Source: Mumia xiangluensis
GTDB taxonomy: Bacteria; Actinomycetota; Actinomycetes; Propionibacteriales; Nocardioidaceae
Direction: 5' to 3'
DNA length: 64,000 nucleotides
Assembly (NCBI RefSeq): GCF_010994095.1
Contig: NZ_WJYO01000001.1
Coordinates: 310,001 to 374,000 of the forward strand
A program made the position numbers and the translations under genes. The notes beneath the pieces are model-generated. The model saw only the letters and a program-made list of their open reading frames with translations. It had not been told where the DNA came from and did not search any database. Positions 53,701-62,160 of the stretch are shown here, in pieces; the stretch's first letter is position 1, and every line of letters starts with the position of its first letter.

Positions 53701-56700
53701 GCCGACATCCTCATCGTCGACGAGCCGGTGAACGTCGACATCTCCAAGACCTTCGACCAGGACGTCCTCGGCATCCCCCCGGTGGGCACACCCCAGGCGG
53801 AGTACCCGCTGATCAGCGCCAGCATCACGGCGTCGAACGACAGCATCGCCAAGCTGCGCGAGCTGCGCGTCGACGACCCCAGCGCGAGCCCCGAGCTACA
53901 ACCTGAGCCCTTCCGGACGCTCAACCTCTACGCGATCGGAGAGATCACGACGCCGGCCGGTGCCACCGGGACCGAGGTCGTCCTCTACCGCAACTGGAGC
54001 ACGACGCCGACGTCGTACACGGTGGCGGCTGCCCAGGCGTTCACCCCCGCCGAGCTCGCCGACGTCACCGGGGTCGCCGTGGTGCACACCGGACTCATCG
54101 AGTCGCAGGCGACCACCGACGTCGAGCTCGTCTTCCAGCTCCGCGCGACGAACCGCGTGACCGAAGCGCCACCCACGCCGACCTCGACGGCCATCCCGAA
54201 CGTCGCGACGGCGACCGGGAGCAACCCGCACGACACCGTCACCGACCAGGCGACGGACGGGTTCACGCTCGCCGAGCCGACGTACGGCGTGCTCCCCGGC
54301 AAGACCATCGCCCCGGCCGAGCGCTACGAGAACGAGACGAACGCGTACGTCGTGACGTTGAGCGGACAGCCGACGGGGACGGTGCGCACCGAGGAGATGA
54401 CACTCACCGACACGAGCGAGACGTTCTGGAACGCGTTCGACTTCGGCGCGTTCACCCCGGTCGTGCTGCAGTTCCCGATCCGGCAGCTCAAGGTCGACGC
54501 GCTCGTCGGAGTGACGTACGAGCTCGACGGGTCCGGTGCGCCCGTGGCGCTGTGCAACGGGGTGACCGACCTGACGGCGTGCTGGGTCGAGGGCGAGTGG
54601 GCGGCGTCCGCGGTCGGCGGAGCGATCACGCCCACACTGCCTGACGGCGTCGCCGCCGCGGACGTCCGCGGCGTGCGGGTCTCGGCGCGTAACGCAACGG
54701 GCACCCAGTGGGAGCGACCCAACAACCCGCGGCTCCTCATCAGGTTCGCCGCGACGCAGCGCGACACGCTGCGGATCGGACCGGACGGCGGCGCCGACAC
54801 CCCGGTCCCCTCCACCCGGCCCGGCATGGAGAAGGCGCCCGGTGAAACCGTCCAGGGGCAGACCACCGACACGGTCGACGTGCATGCCGAGGGCACCTGG
54901 CTCGATCCGGCGGGGACGGTCTGGACGGCCGACAGCGACGCGACCGCGACGACGCTGCTGAGGCATCTCCCCAACGAGATCAGCGTGGTGAAGGCTCCGG
55001 GCAACGGGAGCGACACCGACCCCCCGTCGTACGTCCCCGGGCAGTCGATCCCGTACGTCATGACCTTCACCAACACCGGGCAGTGGCCGATCACCGGGCT
55101 GGAGCTCTCCGACCAGATCGCGACCGACGCCCAGGGGTCGCTGCTCGTCGAGCCCCGGGACGCCTCCGGCGAACCCGTGCCGAACTACTCCTTCACCCTC
55201 GTCGGCGCCGACGGGACCCCGAAGTCGACCGCGGGCTTCTCGGCGAGCCTGAACGAGCAGACGGGGTTGCTCAGCATCACCGTGCCCGACGGCTTCGTCC
55301 TCGAGCCTGGCGACGTCCTCACCGTGCGGGCCCCCTTGCAGTTCAGGCCCGGGCTGCCGCCGGGGACCTCGGTCGGCAACAGCGTCACCGCGACCAGCGA
55401 CCGGCCGTTCGACACCTGCCAGTACACGACGAACCAGACGGTCTCCGACACCAGCGAGGTCGTCGACGACTGCACGGCGACCACGCACACGACTCCACGG
55501 GCCGCGAGCCCGCTCGTGGTCCAGAAGTCGGTGAAGGGCGTCGGAGCGGGCGTCGCGGGGGCCACCGAGGGCGACCCGAACTACGACGACCTCGGTCGCC
55601 TCGTCACCGGGACGGGGGCCCCGCAGACCTGCGAGAGCCCGAACGGCCAGAACGGCTACTACCGCAGCCCGTGCGTGCCGATCACCCGGCCGGGCGGGAT
55701 CGAGCGCTGGCAGTACTCGGCGCAGAACGCCGGCAACGTCCCGGCGCACGTCATCGCCGGTATCGACAGCTTCCCGCGCTACGGCGACGTCGGCGTGATC
55801 ACCGGCACGCCGCGCGGGTCGGAGTGGGAGACCACGATCGTCGGCAACCCCACCAGCAACCTTGGCGACGTGGACCAGCTCGCGAAGTCCGTCACCTGGT
55901 ACTACCTGGAGGGCACCCCGTCCTCGGAGTGCAACGCGGCCGACATCCGCAACGAGACGACGCCCGGGGGACTTCCGACCACGGACCCCTGCTACGACGA
56001 GGTCAACAACCGGGAGTGGATCGAGGTCGCGGACGACACCACGGAGGCCGACTTCGCGGGCGCCGAGGCCGTCAAGTTCGTGATCGAGTACGCCGAGGAC
56101 GGCACGGGTCTCGCACCCGGCAGCTCCATCCACCTCACGCTCGACACGCGGACCGCGTGGGCGGTGGACAACGGCGTCTCCACGGAGTTCCCGATCGCCT
56201 GGAACTCGGTCGCGTCGGGCACCCAGGGAGTCACGGGCAACCAGACGATCGTCAGTCCGATCGTCGAGCCGACCCGCGTCGGCGTCGCCACCGCGATCGG
56301 CAAGCTGGCGCTGCAGAAGCAGGTGGAGGGCGCGGACCTGCCCGGCGTCACGTACCCGTCCGCGTACACGTTCCGGGTGCAGTGCACCTCCGGTCCGGAG
56401 ACGGTGCCGCTGGTCGACTCCGAGGGCAACGACGCCAGCCTCGTGACGCTGCAGGCCGACGGCACGCTCGTGACGTACAACAGCGGCCAGACGATCAACC
56501 TCCCGCTGTACGCCGACTGCACGCTGACCGAGGAGCCGATCGCCCAGGGCGCCACCGTCACGTACGACCCTGCCGGTGCCGACGGAACCTCGGGCCCGGT
56601 CACGGCGCTCAACGACCAGACCGACCGTGACGACGTCGTCGACCCGGCGTTCCCCGAGACCGTCGAGCTCGCGCAGATCACCGCGACCAACACGTACGCC

Positions 56701-59187
56701 GTCGCCGGCTTCTCGGTCTCCAAGGCCGTCGAGAACGGAGGTGCCGTCGACCAGGACGGGAACCCGATCGTCTACGACGCGACGTACGACTTCACCGCGT
56801 CGTGCCTCTTCAACGGCGACGAGGTCGTCCCGGAGGCGGACCAGACGTTCAGCCTCGCGGACGGGGAGGAGAAGGTCTTCGACGAGCTGCCTGCTGGTGC
56901 GGACTGCACGGTTGAGGAGACCGGGACCGGTGGTTCCGCCTCGACCTCGATGGTCGTGACCGAGGGCGGGGTCGCCGGCGACCCGACGCCGGGCACCTCC
57001 GCAGAGTTCACGCTCGCCCCTGACGGCGACGGAATCCACGTCAACGGTGTCGCGGTGACCAACACCTACACGGTCGGCGCGATGTCGCTCACGAAGGAGG
57101 TCACCGGCAACGGAGCCGAGGACTGGGGCGACGGTCCCTTCGAGGTGCGGCTGGTCTGCACGCTCGACAATGCCGACCCCACGACCGTGTACGACGCGAC
57201 GCACACGCTGACGCCACCGGACGACCTGACCTGGGAGGTCACGAACCTGCCGACCGGCGCTGACTGCACGGTGACCGAGACTCAGAACGCCGGCGCGACC
57301 GACGTCGCGATCACGAACGGGACCTTCACCGTCGGAGACGACGTCGAGGACCCGACGTTGGTCACCGTCACGAACACCTTCACCGTCGGCTCGGTGTCGC
57401 TCACCAAGGAGCTGTACGGCGCGCCGAACGACCTCGAGAACGTGCGCGAGACCGGGCACTTCGAGTTCACGATCTCGTGCACCCGCGTCGTCGACGGCGA
57501 GACGGTCCCCGTCGCGATCCCGGACGGCGACACCCGCACCATCGACTATGCGAACGGTGACCCGGAGACCGTGACCTGGGACGGCATCCCGACGGGTTCC
57601 ACCTGTCAGGTCCAGGAGACCGTCGCGACGCCGGCGCCGATCTTCTCGACCGTCGTCCCCAGGACGTTCGTCGTCGGCGACGACACGTCCGGCCCGGTCG
57701 TCCTGCGGGGGATCAACATCTACGCGCCCGGCTGGCTCGTGCTGAACAAGGCGGTCGAGGGCGACGCTGCCCAGTTCGCGCCGGACGACTTCGAGGTCAC
57801 GGTCGTCTGCACCCGCGCCGGAGGCACCGTCACGCTCCCCAACGGCGGAGTCGTGACGCTGGCCGGTGACGGCAGCCCCGCGATCCTGGCTCCGATCCCC
57901 GAGGACGCCGAGTGCCACGTCGAGAGCGAGGCGGCCTCGGGCGCGACGGAGGTCGACCTCGGCGGGCCCGTGACCATCCCCGTGTTCTCGCCCGGGCCGC
58001 CCGTGGTGCTGCCGCGGGCGGAGATCACCGTGACCAACACGTACGACGCCACGGGCTTCACGGTGTCGAAGGCGGTCGAGGGTGCGACGGACGCCGACGA
58101 CGAGCCCATCACGTACACGACGGAGTTCACGTTCACGGCGAGCTGCACCTTCCTCGGCGAGGAGGTGCTCCCCGAGGCCGACCGGACGTTCACGCTGACG
58201 CAGGGCGAGTCGAAGGAGTTCACCGGGCTCCCGGTCGGCGCGGACTGCATCGTCGAGGAGACCAGCGCTGACGGCGCGAGCGCGACGTCCGTCACCGTCA
58301 CCCAGGACGACGCCGTCCTCGCGCCGGAGGACCAGACGGACACCGTGAGCGGCACGTTCACCCTGGTCGGCGGCGGAAGCGACGTCTCTCTCGTCGGCTA
58401 CACGAACACGATGCCGATCGGCGCGATCACGGTCACGAAGGAGGTCACCGGCGACGGCGCCGAGCGGTGGGGCGGCGGCGAGTTCGAGGTGCGGCTGACG
58501 TGCTCGTACGACGAGGCCGATCCGACGACCGTCTTCGACGGCACCCACACGCTCAGCGGGGACGACCCGGTGTGGACCGTCGATGCGCTCCCGGTCGGCG
58601 CGGACTGCGGCGTGACCGAGACGGCGACCGGCGGCGCGACGAGCACGACGATCGAGCCGAGCGGCACCGTCACGATCACCGACGACACGGAGGCACCGGT
58701 CGCGGTCACGGTGACGAACACCTTCGACCTCGGGGCCATCAGCGTCGAGAAGCGGATCACCGGGCCCGGAGCCGAGGACCGCGGTGGGGAGTCCTTCACG
58801 GTGTCGCTCGCGTGCACGCGCGACGTCGACGGCGAGGACGTCGACATCGAGATCCCGGGCGGCGCGGAGCGGACACTGAAGCGGCCGGACGCGCTCGTCG
58901 CCACGTACGACGAGCTCCCGGTCGGCGCCGAGTGCGTCGTCAGCGAGACCGACGCCGGGGGCGCGGAGCGTACGACGGTGGATCCAGGAACGGTGACCGT
59001 CGGCTCGACGGAGGACCCGGTCGAGGTCGTGGTGACCAACCGCTTCGACGCAGCGCCCTCGCCGGACGACGAGGGCGGGACGAGCCTGCCGGGCACCGGC
59101 AGCCCCGTCTCCTCGTGGCTGGCGTTGCTCGCCCTGGCGCTTCTCGCCACCGGTCTGATGCTCGTACGGAGGCGCCGTACGGAGTGA
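50770..59187 (+). CDS. Giant LPXTG-type cell-wall surface protein with DUF11-like and DUF5979/SpaA-like repeats
   Basis: About 2,805 aa from ATG 50770; a GTG at 50734 would add 12. Basic N-region then TM-like signal LFAALAVLLLAGLLQPGPAAA. Residues about 55-1840 are long beta-rich DUF11-like units with recurring TVTNTA/NTASSQV and DTL/DPA motifs. From about 1840 come eight DUF5979-type prealbumin repeats (each about 100-130 aa, GADCTVTET and TNTY/F signatures). The end is LPGTG (2773-2777), hydrophobic helix, and basic tail RRRRTE: a sortase signal. No sortase or pilin partner lies in the window. Probably an adhesin or stalk. It ends convergent with a USP gene, 7 bp apart. Confidence 0.92.
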   Translation: MSPAPRTAAPRAPRARAKRPRQRRTPWLFAALAVLLLAGLLQPGPAAADGDGFLTISKSASQPGPFQPGDTFSYTITVGCSNTVGSGCDAAQVTDTLPPPLVLDPASSDPVVVVGPAPSEVTLDGDNGFTVDFTGDTGSGLTGLPTGQTVQIIVSVMVPEDATFDDAGTLTNTATVTADNAETKSGTADVTLEVPLVLDSTVTKNLSPDTPVPAVPGQAVQFEIGGGNTSNAAVDELVIQDPADGAADPFEYLELTGIASITPPEGADTVQVDWLDADGVWHTGSATTPIPDDPNDLLAGVDLADVHGLRFTFSADGGTVPITPEDGQAAIVLDTQTRDNVIDIPPGTTETVSNTASSQVNLDDDSSTPVTDDDTVVLERNPPTVAIDKSYALDHLTPGQSTTATVRATNGSTPVTEMVIADPAAGTPDFVEQGITFTGFTDGVEWPVAATGVSIQYTYEDGFTEDPKTSTDVDTIPGPTDGHRVSGYTITFTGPIDANAYANLPFTVTADPLPGDESVTTTNTASSQVTASNGEESDVATDDADMTRDPLRVTTDVTKNIGNGELPGVPGAGTTVNISGLVCGECADKEPSTTGSEYLQITDPPSPSGTPSDFWNHFDVTSFGPTDVPANADMTVEYWDGTEWVPLAGPVEGPATWSYTPTADEQDAIQGVRYTFTPKEGELLPPGFNVITYMNVELREELRDGTGPATPDPEGDPITVGNEAGSEVHNPNAVDPTDNATADDDVVINPVPPGPGPDTIDKGWLVDGTPEQTGATVPSLTDDLRTARISWGTNLFPADQYVITDPATDPTDVATSLFDAWDLYRIEPITAATDPMMTFDAIASVELYVDGTGWLDITDDACASGCDGQFGGYTLTEEQRATTLGVRITYEESPTRADRITGPADPQPGTGVARTAGNDRPLDLTFQLRQQLRSDPTQAVLGDTHDYTYNTGQAGLVRNTVDGTMISGDDERTTTDFADILIVDEPVNVDISKTFDQDVLGIPPVGTPQAEYPLISASITASNDSIAKLRELRVDDPSASPELQPEPFRTLNLYAIGEITTPAGATGTEVVLYRNWSTTPTSYTVAAAQAFTPAELADVTGVAVVHTGLIESQATTDVELVFQLRATNRVTEAPPTPTSTAIPNVATATGSNPHDTVTDQATDGFTLAEPTYGVLPGKTIAPAERYENETNAYVVTLSGQPTGTVRTEEMTLTDTSETFWNAFDFGAFTPVVLQFPIRQLKVDALVGVTYELDGSGAPVALCNGVTDLTACWVEGEWAASAVGGAITPTLPDGVAAADVRGVRVSARNATGTQWERPNNPRLLIRFAATQRDTLRIGPDGGADTPVPSTRPGMEKAPGETVQGQTTDTVDVHAEGTWLDPAGTVWTADSDATATTLLRHLPNEISVVKAPGNGSDTDPPSYVPGQSIPYVMTFTNTGQWPITGLELSDQIATDAQGSLLVEPRDASGEPVPNYSFTLVGADGTPKSTAGFSASLNEQTGLLSITVPDGFVLEPGDVLTVRAPLQFRPGLPPGTSVGNSVTATSDRPFDTCQYTTNQTVSDTSEVVDDCTATTHTTPRAASPLVVQKSVKGVGAGVAGATEGDPNYDDLGRLVTGTGAPQTCESPNGQNGYYRSPCVPITRPGGIERWQYSAQNAGNVPAHVIAGIDSFPRYGDVGVITGTPRGSEWETTIVGNPTSNLGDVDQLAKSVTWYYLEGTPSSECNAADIRNETTPGGLPTTDPCYDEVNNREWIEVADDTTEADFAGAEAVKFVIEYAEDGTGLAPGSSIHLTLDTRTAWAVDNGVSTEFPIAWNSVASGTQGVTGNQTIVSPIVEPTRVGVATAIGKLALQKQVEGADLPGVTYPSAYTFRVQCTSGPETVPLVDSEGNDASLVTLQADGTLVTYNSGQTINLPLYADCTLTEEPIAQGATVTYDPAGADGTSGPVTALNDQTDRDDVVDPAFPETVELAQITATNTYAVAGFSVSKAVENGGAVDQDGNPIVYDATYDFTASCLFNGDEVVPEADQTFSLADGEEKVFDELPAGADCTVEETGTGGSASTSMVVTEGGVAGDPTPGTSAEFTLAPDGDGIHVNGVAVTNTYTVGAMSLTKEVTGNGAEDWGDGPFEVRLVCTLDNADPTTVYDATHTLTPPDDLTWEVTNLPTGADCTVTETQNAGATDVAITNGTFTVGDDVEDPTLVTVTNTFTVGSVSLTKELYGAPNDLENVRETGHFEFTISCTRVVDGETVPVAIPDGDTRTIDYANGDPETVTWDGIPTGSTCQVQETVATPAPIFSTVVPRTFVVGDDTSGPVVLRGINIYAPGWLVLNKAVEGDAAQFAPDDFEVTVVCTRAGGTVTLPNGGVVTLAGDGSPAILAPIPEDAECHVESEAASGATEVDLGGPVTIPVFSPGPPVVLPRAEITVTNTYDATGFTVSKAVEGATDADDEPITYTTEFTFTASCTFLGEEVLPEADRTFTLTQGESKEFTGLPVGADCIVEETSADGASATSVTVTQDDAVLAPEDQTDTVSGTFTLVGGGSDVSLVGYTNTMPIGAITVTKEVTGDGAERWGGGEFEVRLTCSYDEADPTTVFDGTHTLSGDDPVWTVDALPVGADCGVTETATGGATSTTIEPSGTVTITDDTEAPVAVTVTNTFDLGAISVEKRITGPGAEDRGGESFTVSLACTRDVDGEDVDIEIPGGAERTLKRPDALVATYDELPVGAECVVSETDAGGAERTTVDPGTVTVGSTEDPVEVVVTNRFDAAPSPDDEGGTSLPGTGSPVSSWLALLALALLATGLMLVRRRRTE
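56296..59052 (+). repeat. Eight tandem DUF5979-like repeat modules of the surface protein
   Basis: Module starts, by the hydrophobic [V/A]-x-K-x-V lead strand, are near 56300, 56707, 57081, 57390, 57721, 58048, 58423 and 58738. Each ends with V-x-[N/Y]-x-TNT/TNR. Modules 2 and 6, and modules 3 and 7, are the closest pairs, which points to block duplication of a larger unit. Cysteine pairs (for example ...VRLVC...GADCTV...) recur and may form a disulfide in each module. Confidence 0.75.
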
Positions 59188-59194
59188 GCGACGC

Positions 59195-59614
59195 TCAGGC
59201 AGCGCCCATCGGCAGGATCACGACGGGGCACGGCGCCGTGCGCGCGAGAACGTCGCTGACCGAGCCGAGCGCGTTGTGCTTGATCGAGGACGTCCCGTGG
59301 CTGCCGACGACGATCATCTGCGCGCCGGCGGCGACCGAGAGCAGGACGTCGACGGGCAGGCCCTCGTGCACGCCGACGGTCACCTCGGTGTCGCCGTCGT
59401 GGAGCGCGGCAGCCTCGGCCGTCTCGGCCGCGATGCGCTCACCCTCGGAGATCGTGCCGACGGAGGACTTCTGGGGATCGACGGTGACGACGACCTGCAC
59501 CGCTGCTCCGCGCAGGTCGGCCTCGGTCATGGCCCAGTGGAGGGCACGGCGTGCTCCGGCGGATCCGTCGCTGCCGACCACGATCGTCCCGGTCTTCTGA
59601 GGTGAGTCGCTCAT
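59195..59614 (-). CDS. Universal stress protein (single domain)
   Basis: 139 aa, one USP domain: TIVVGSDGSAGARRALHWA (about residues 9-27) and nucleotide loop IVVGSHGTSSIKHNALGSVSDVLARTAPCPVVI. Separate from the MarR/MFS unit, to which it is divergent (96-bp gap). Convergent with the surface protein gene. Confidence 0.94.
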   Translation of the reverse strand: MSDSPQKTGTIVVGSDGSAGARRALHWAMTEADLRGAAVQVVVTVDPQKSSVGTISEGERIAAETAEAAALHDGDTEVTVGVHEGLPVDVLLSVAAGAQMIVVGSHGTSSIKHNALGSVSDVLARTAPCPVVILPMGAA

Positions 59615-59710
59615 GTCGCCATCCTGTCGGGTCCCAGCCGGGCAGGCGACCTCGGAGGCGCCAAGGACCTCGACCTGGAGAGATGTATAAGCAAGTGATA
59701 TAACGTCCTT

Positions 59711-60217
59711 ATGCAATCTGCGCCTGCGCGTGACCTCGCCGTCGCGCTCGAACGCCTCACCAGCCTGCTCCGCCACCTCGCCCCCTCCGGGCTCTCTCTC
59801 ACGGCGGTCGGCACCCTGGCGACGCTCGAACGCTCCGGACCCACGCGCCTGACCCGGCTCGCCACGGTCGAGGGCGTCACCCAGCCCGCAATGACGCAGC
59901 TGGTGACCCGCCTCGAGAAGACCGGCCTCGTACGCCGCGAGTCCGATCCCGAGGACGGTCGAGCCGTCCTCGTCGCGATCACCGACGACGGCTCGGCGTG
60001 GTTGGCTCACCGCCGGACCCTCCGAGCCGAGCTCCTCGGCGAGCTCCTTGCAGACCTCTCACCCGCCGACCAGCAGGCGCTGGCCGACGCACGCCCGGCG
60101 TTCGAGGCCCTCACGCGCCTCGTCGTGCCCTCCCTCGAGGGCCCGTCCTCCACCCGTCCCTCTCAGGCTCTGCCATCTCAGGCTCTGCCCTCTCACGAAA
60201 GAAGGAAGCGTTCGTGA
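59711..60217 (+). CDS. MarR-family transcriptional regulator
   Basis: 168 aa. Winged helix with LTRLATVEGVTQPAMTQLVTRLEKTGLVRRESDPEDGR (in pieces; residues about 45-85), the classic MarR DxR wing. The C-terminus is a Ser/Pro-rich tail with a PSQAL repeat. TATAAC (59699-59704) ends 6 nt before the ATG, a leaderless pattern, with TGGAGA as a possible -35 (59676-59681). It overlaps the MFS-USP gene by 4 bp, so it likely represses that efflux pump. Confidence 0.92.
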   Translation: MQSAPARDLAVALERLTSLLRHLAPSGLSLTAVGTLATLERSGPTRLTRLATVEGVTQPAMTQLVTRLEKTGLVRRESDPEDGRAVLVAITDDGSAWLAHRRTLRAELLGELLADLSPADQQALADARPAFEALTRLVVPSLEGPSSTRPSQALPSQALPSHERRKRS

Positions 60218-61950
60218 CGTCCCACTCCGCGACCGCGGTCGCGAGTCCGTTCAAGCAGCCCAAGGCGGTGTGGGCGGTCGCGTTCGCCTGCGTCGTGTCC
60301 TTCATGGGCATCGGCCTGGTCGACCCGATCCTCCCGGTCATCGCCGAAGACCTGCAGGCGACACCGAGCCAGGTGTCGCTGCTCTTCACCAGCTATCTCG
60401 TGGTGACGGCGGTCGCCATGCTCTTCACCGGCTGGGTCTCGAGCCGGATCGGCGCCAAGAAGACCCTCATCGCGGGTCTCGTGATCGTCGTCGTCTTCGC
60501 TGCTCTTGCCGGTTCGTCCGATACCGTCGGCCAGATCGTCGGGTTCCGAGCAGGCTGGGGCGTCGGCAACGCACTCTTCATCGCGACGTCGCTCGCGGTG
60601 ATCGTGGCGTCCGCGTCCGGCGGGTTCGCCGGCGCGATCATCCTGTACGAAGCGGCGCTCGGCCTCGGCATCGCCGTCGGCCCGCTGCTCGGCGGACTGC
60701 TCGGCGAGATCAGCTGGAAGGGCCCGTTCTACGGCGTCTCGGCGCTGATGGCGGTCGCGCTGATCGCGACGATCGTGCTCGTGGAGCCGACCCCGAAGCC
60801 CGCCGAGAAGACCTCCCTCGTCGCTCCGCTCAAGGCGCTTCGGCACCGCGGGCTCCTCACGATCTCGCTCACCGCCCTCTGCTACAACTGGGCGTTCTTC
60901 ACGGTCCTCGGCTACACCCCGTACCCGATGGAGCTCGGAGCGATCGAGCTCGGCTTCGTCTTCTTCGGCTGGGGGCTGCTCGTCGCCGCGTTCTCGGTCG
61001 TCGGCGCACCTCGGCTGCAGGGCCGGTTCGGGATCGCCCGCACGCTGTATGCCAACCTCGCCGTCTTCGCGGTGCTGGTGCTGGCGATCGGCCTGTTCGT
61101 CGAGAACCGCACCGTGCTCATCGTCGCGGTGATCGCCACCGGCGTCGTGATCGGCGTCAACAACACGGTGACCACGCAGGCGGTCATGACCATCTCGCCC
61201 GTCGAGCGGCCGGTGGCATCGGCAGCGTACGGGTTCGTCCGGTTCATCGGCGGAGGCCTCGCGCCGTTCTTCGCGGGGAAGCTGGTGGAGCGCTTCGACA
61301 TGCACATGCCGTTCTACGTCGCGACCGGGTTCCTCCTCGTCGGCATCGCCATCCTCGCGACCGCGCACCGGCACCTCGCCGAGGCCGAGTCGGCGCAGGT
61401 CGAGGTCGAGGTCGTGGAGGTCGCCGCGCCTGTCTCCCCGCCGGTTGCCTCGGCGCTCACCCACGACCACGTCGTCGACCAGCACGCGGAGCTCGCCGCC
61501 GAGACCGACGGCGTGCTCGTCGCCGCCGTCGACGCGACGCCGCTCGCTACGGAGGTGACGGCGGCCGCTGGACGGCTCGCCCAGCGGTACGGGCGTACGG
61601 TCCACCTCGTCCACGCGCAGGAGTCCGCGATCACGCCGGACGCCGCGGCCGACACCGAGAACCTCACCGCAGCCGAGGCCGTCGTCCGGGCGCACCTCGA
61701 ACAGCTCGCGGCGCTCGGCGTCCCCGCCGTCGGCCACGTCCTGCGGCACGCGCCGGGGCACGGAGCAGCAGGACGACTCGTCGCCGAGTACGCGAACGAG
61801 CTGCAGGCGCGGGCGCTCGTGATCGGTCCCCCGCGGACCACCGGCGACCTCGGCGCGCTCGTCGAGGAGTCGGCGAGCCAGGAGCTGCTCCGCCACGCCC
61901 GCACCAGCCTCGTGGTCGTGAACCACCAGCAGGTCCCGACCGCGGTCTGA
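60214..61950 (+). CDS. MFS efflux transporter with C-terminal universal stress domain
   Basis: 578 aa. Residues about 1-395: 12-helix major facilitator (FMGIGLVDPILPVIAEDLQATPSQVSLLFTSY, then SRIGAKKTLIAG loop 2-3 motif). Residues about 415-578: cytosolic USP-like domain (from about 430: DGVLVAAVDATPLATEVTAAA to ALVIGPPRTTGDLGALVEESASQELLRHARTSLVVV). GTG start overlaps the MarR stop by 4 bp; GAAGGAAG is the ribosome-binding site. The fused domain could tie transport to ATP or stress state. Substrate probably a hydrophobic drug. Confidence 0.93.
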   Translation: MTSHSATAVASPFKQPKAVWAVAFACVVSFMGIGLVDPILPVIAEDLQATPSQVSLLFTSYLVVTAVAMLFTGWVSSRIGAKKTLIAGLVIVVVFAALAGSSDTVGQIVGFRAGWGVGNALFIATSLAVIVASASGGFAGAIILYEAALGLGIAVGPLLGGLLGEISWKGPFYGVSALMAVALIATIVLVEPTPKPAEKTSLVAPLKALRHRGLLTISLTALCYNWAFFTVLGYTPYPMELGAIELGFVFFGWGLLVAAFSVVGAPRLQGRFGIARTLYANLAVFAVLVLAIGLFVENRTVLIVAVIATGVVIGVNNTVTTQAVMTISPVERPVASAAYGFVRFIGGGLAPFFAGKLVERFDMHMPFYVATGFLLVGIAILATAHRHLAEAESAQVEVEVVEVAAPVSPPVASALTHDHVVDQHAELAAETDGVLVAAVDATPLATEVTAAAGRLAQRYGRTVHLVHAQESAITPDAAADTENLTAAEAVVRAHLEQLAALGVPAVGHVLRHAPGHGAAGRLVAEYANELQARALVIGPPRTTGDLGALVEESASQELLRHARTSLVVVNHQQVPTAV

Positions 61951-62011
61951 CCGCCCGCGGTCAGCAGGCGCCGCCGCCACCGGCCGCGCCCCCGGCACCG
62001 CCCACCCGGCG

Positions 62012-62153
62012 CGGCGCCTCGGCGTTTGCCACGCTCGCACCGCAAATGCCGGCCCGGCGCCTCGGCGTTTGCCACGCTCGCACCGCAAATGCCGCCCGTG
62101 CACCGCAGATTCAAGGTGCATGAGCGGTATTTGCGGTGCCGGCGTGGCAAACG
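62012..62153. repeat. Direct and inverted repeat block between convergent genes
   Basis: Two 40-bp direct copies (62012-62051 and 62055-62094) begin CGGCGCCTCGGCGTTTGCC. A third copy, inverted and with about 3 mismatches in 29 bp, lies at 62125-62153, so copy 2 and it can form a long hairpin. It lies between the MFS-USP gene (ends 61950) and the acyl-CoA dehydrogenase (minus-strand stop at 62161), where it may terminate both. Confidence 0.85.
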
Positions 62154-62160
62154 GAGCAGG

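Noticed and set aside
53896-58548. Very long open frame (about 1,550 codons) on the minus strand
   Set aside because: It is antisense to the surface protein gene, which has a signal peptide, repeats and a sortase motif. Its translation is Arg/Gly/Val-rich low-complexity sequence with no known family; such mirror frames are expected in high-GC DNA.
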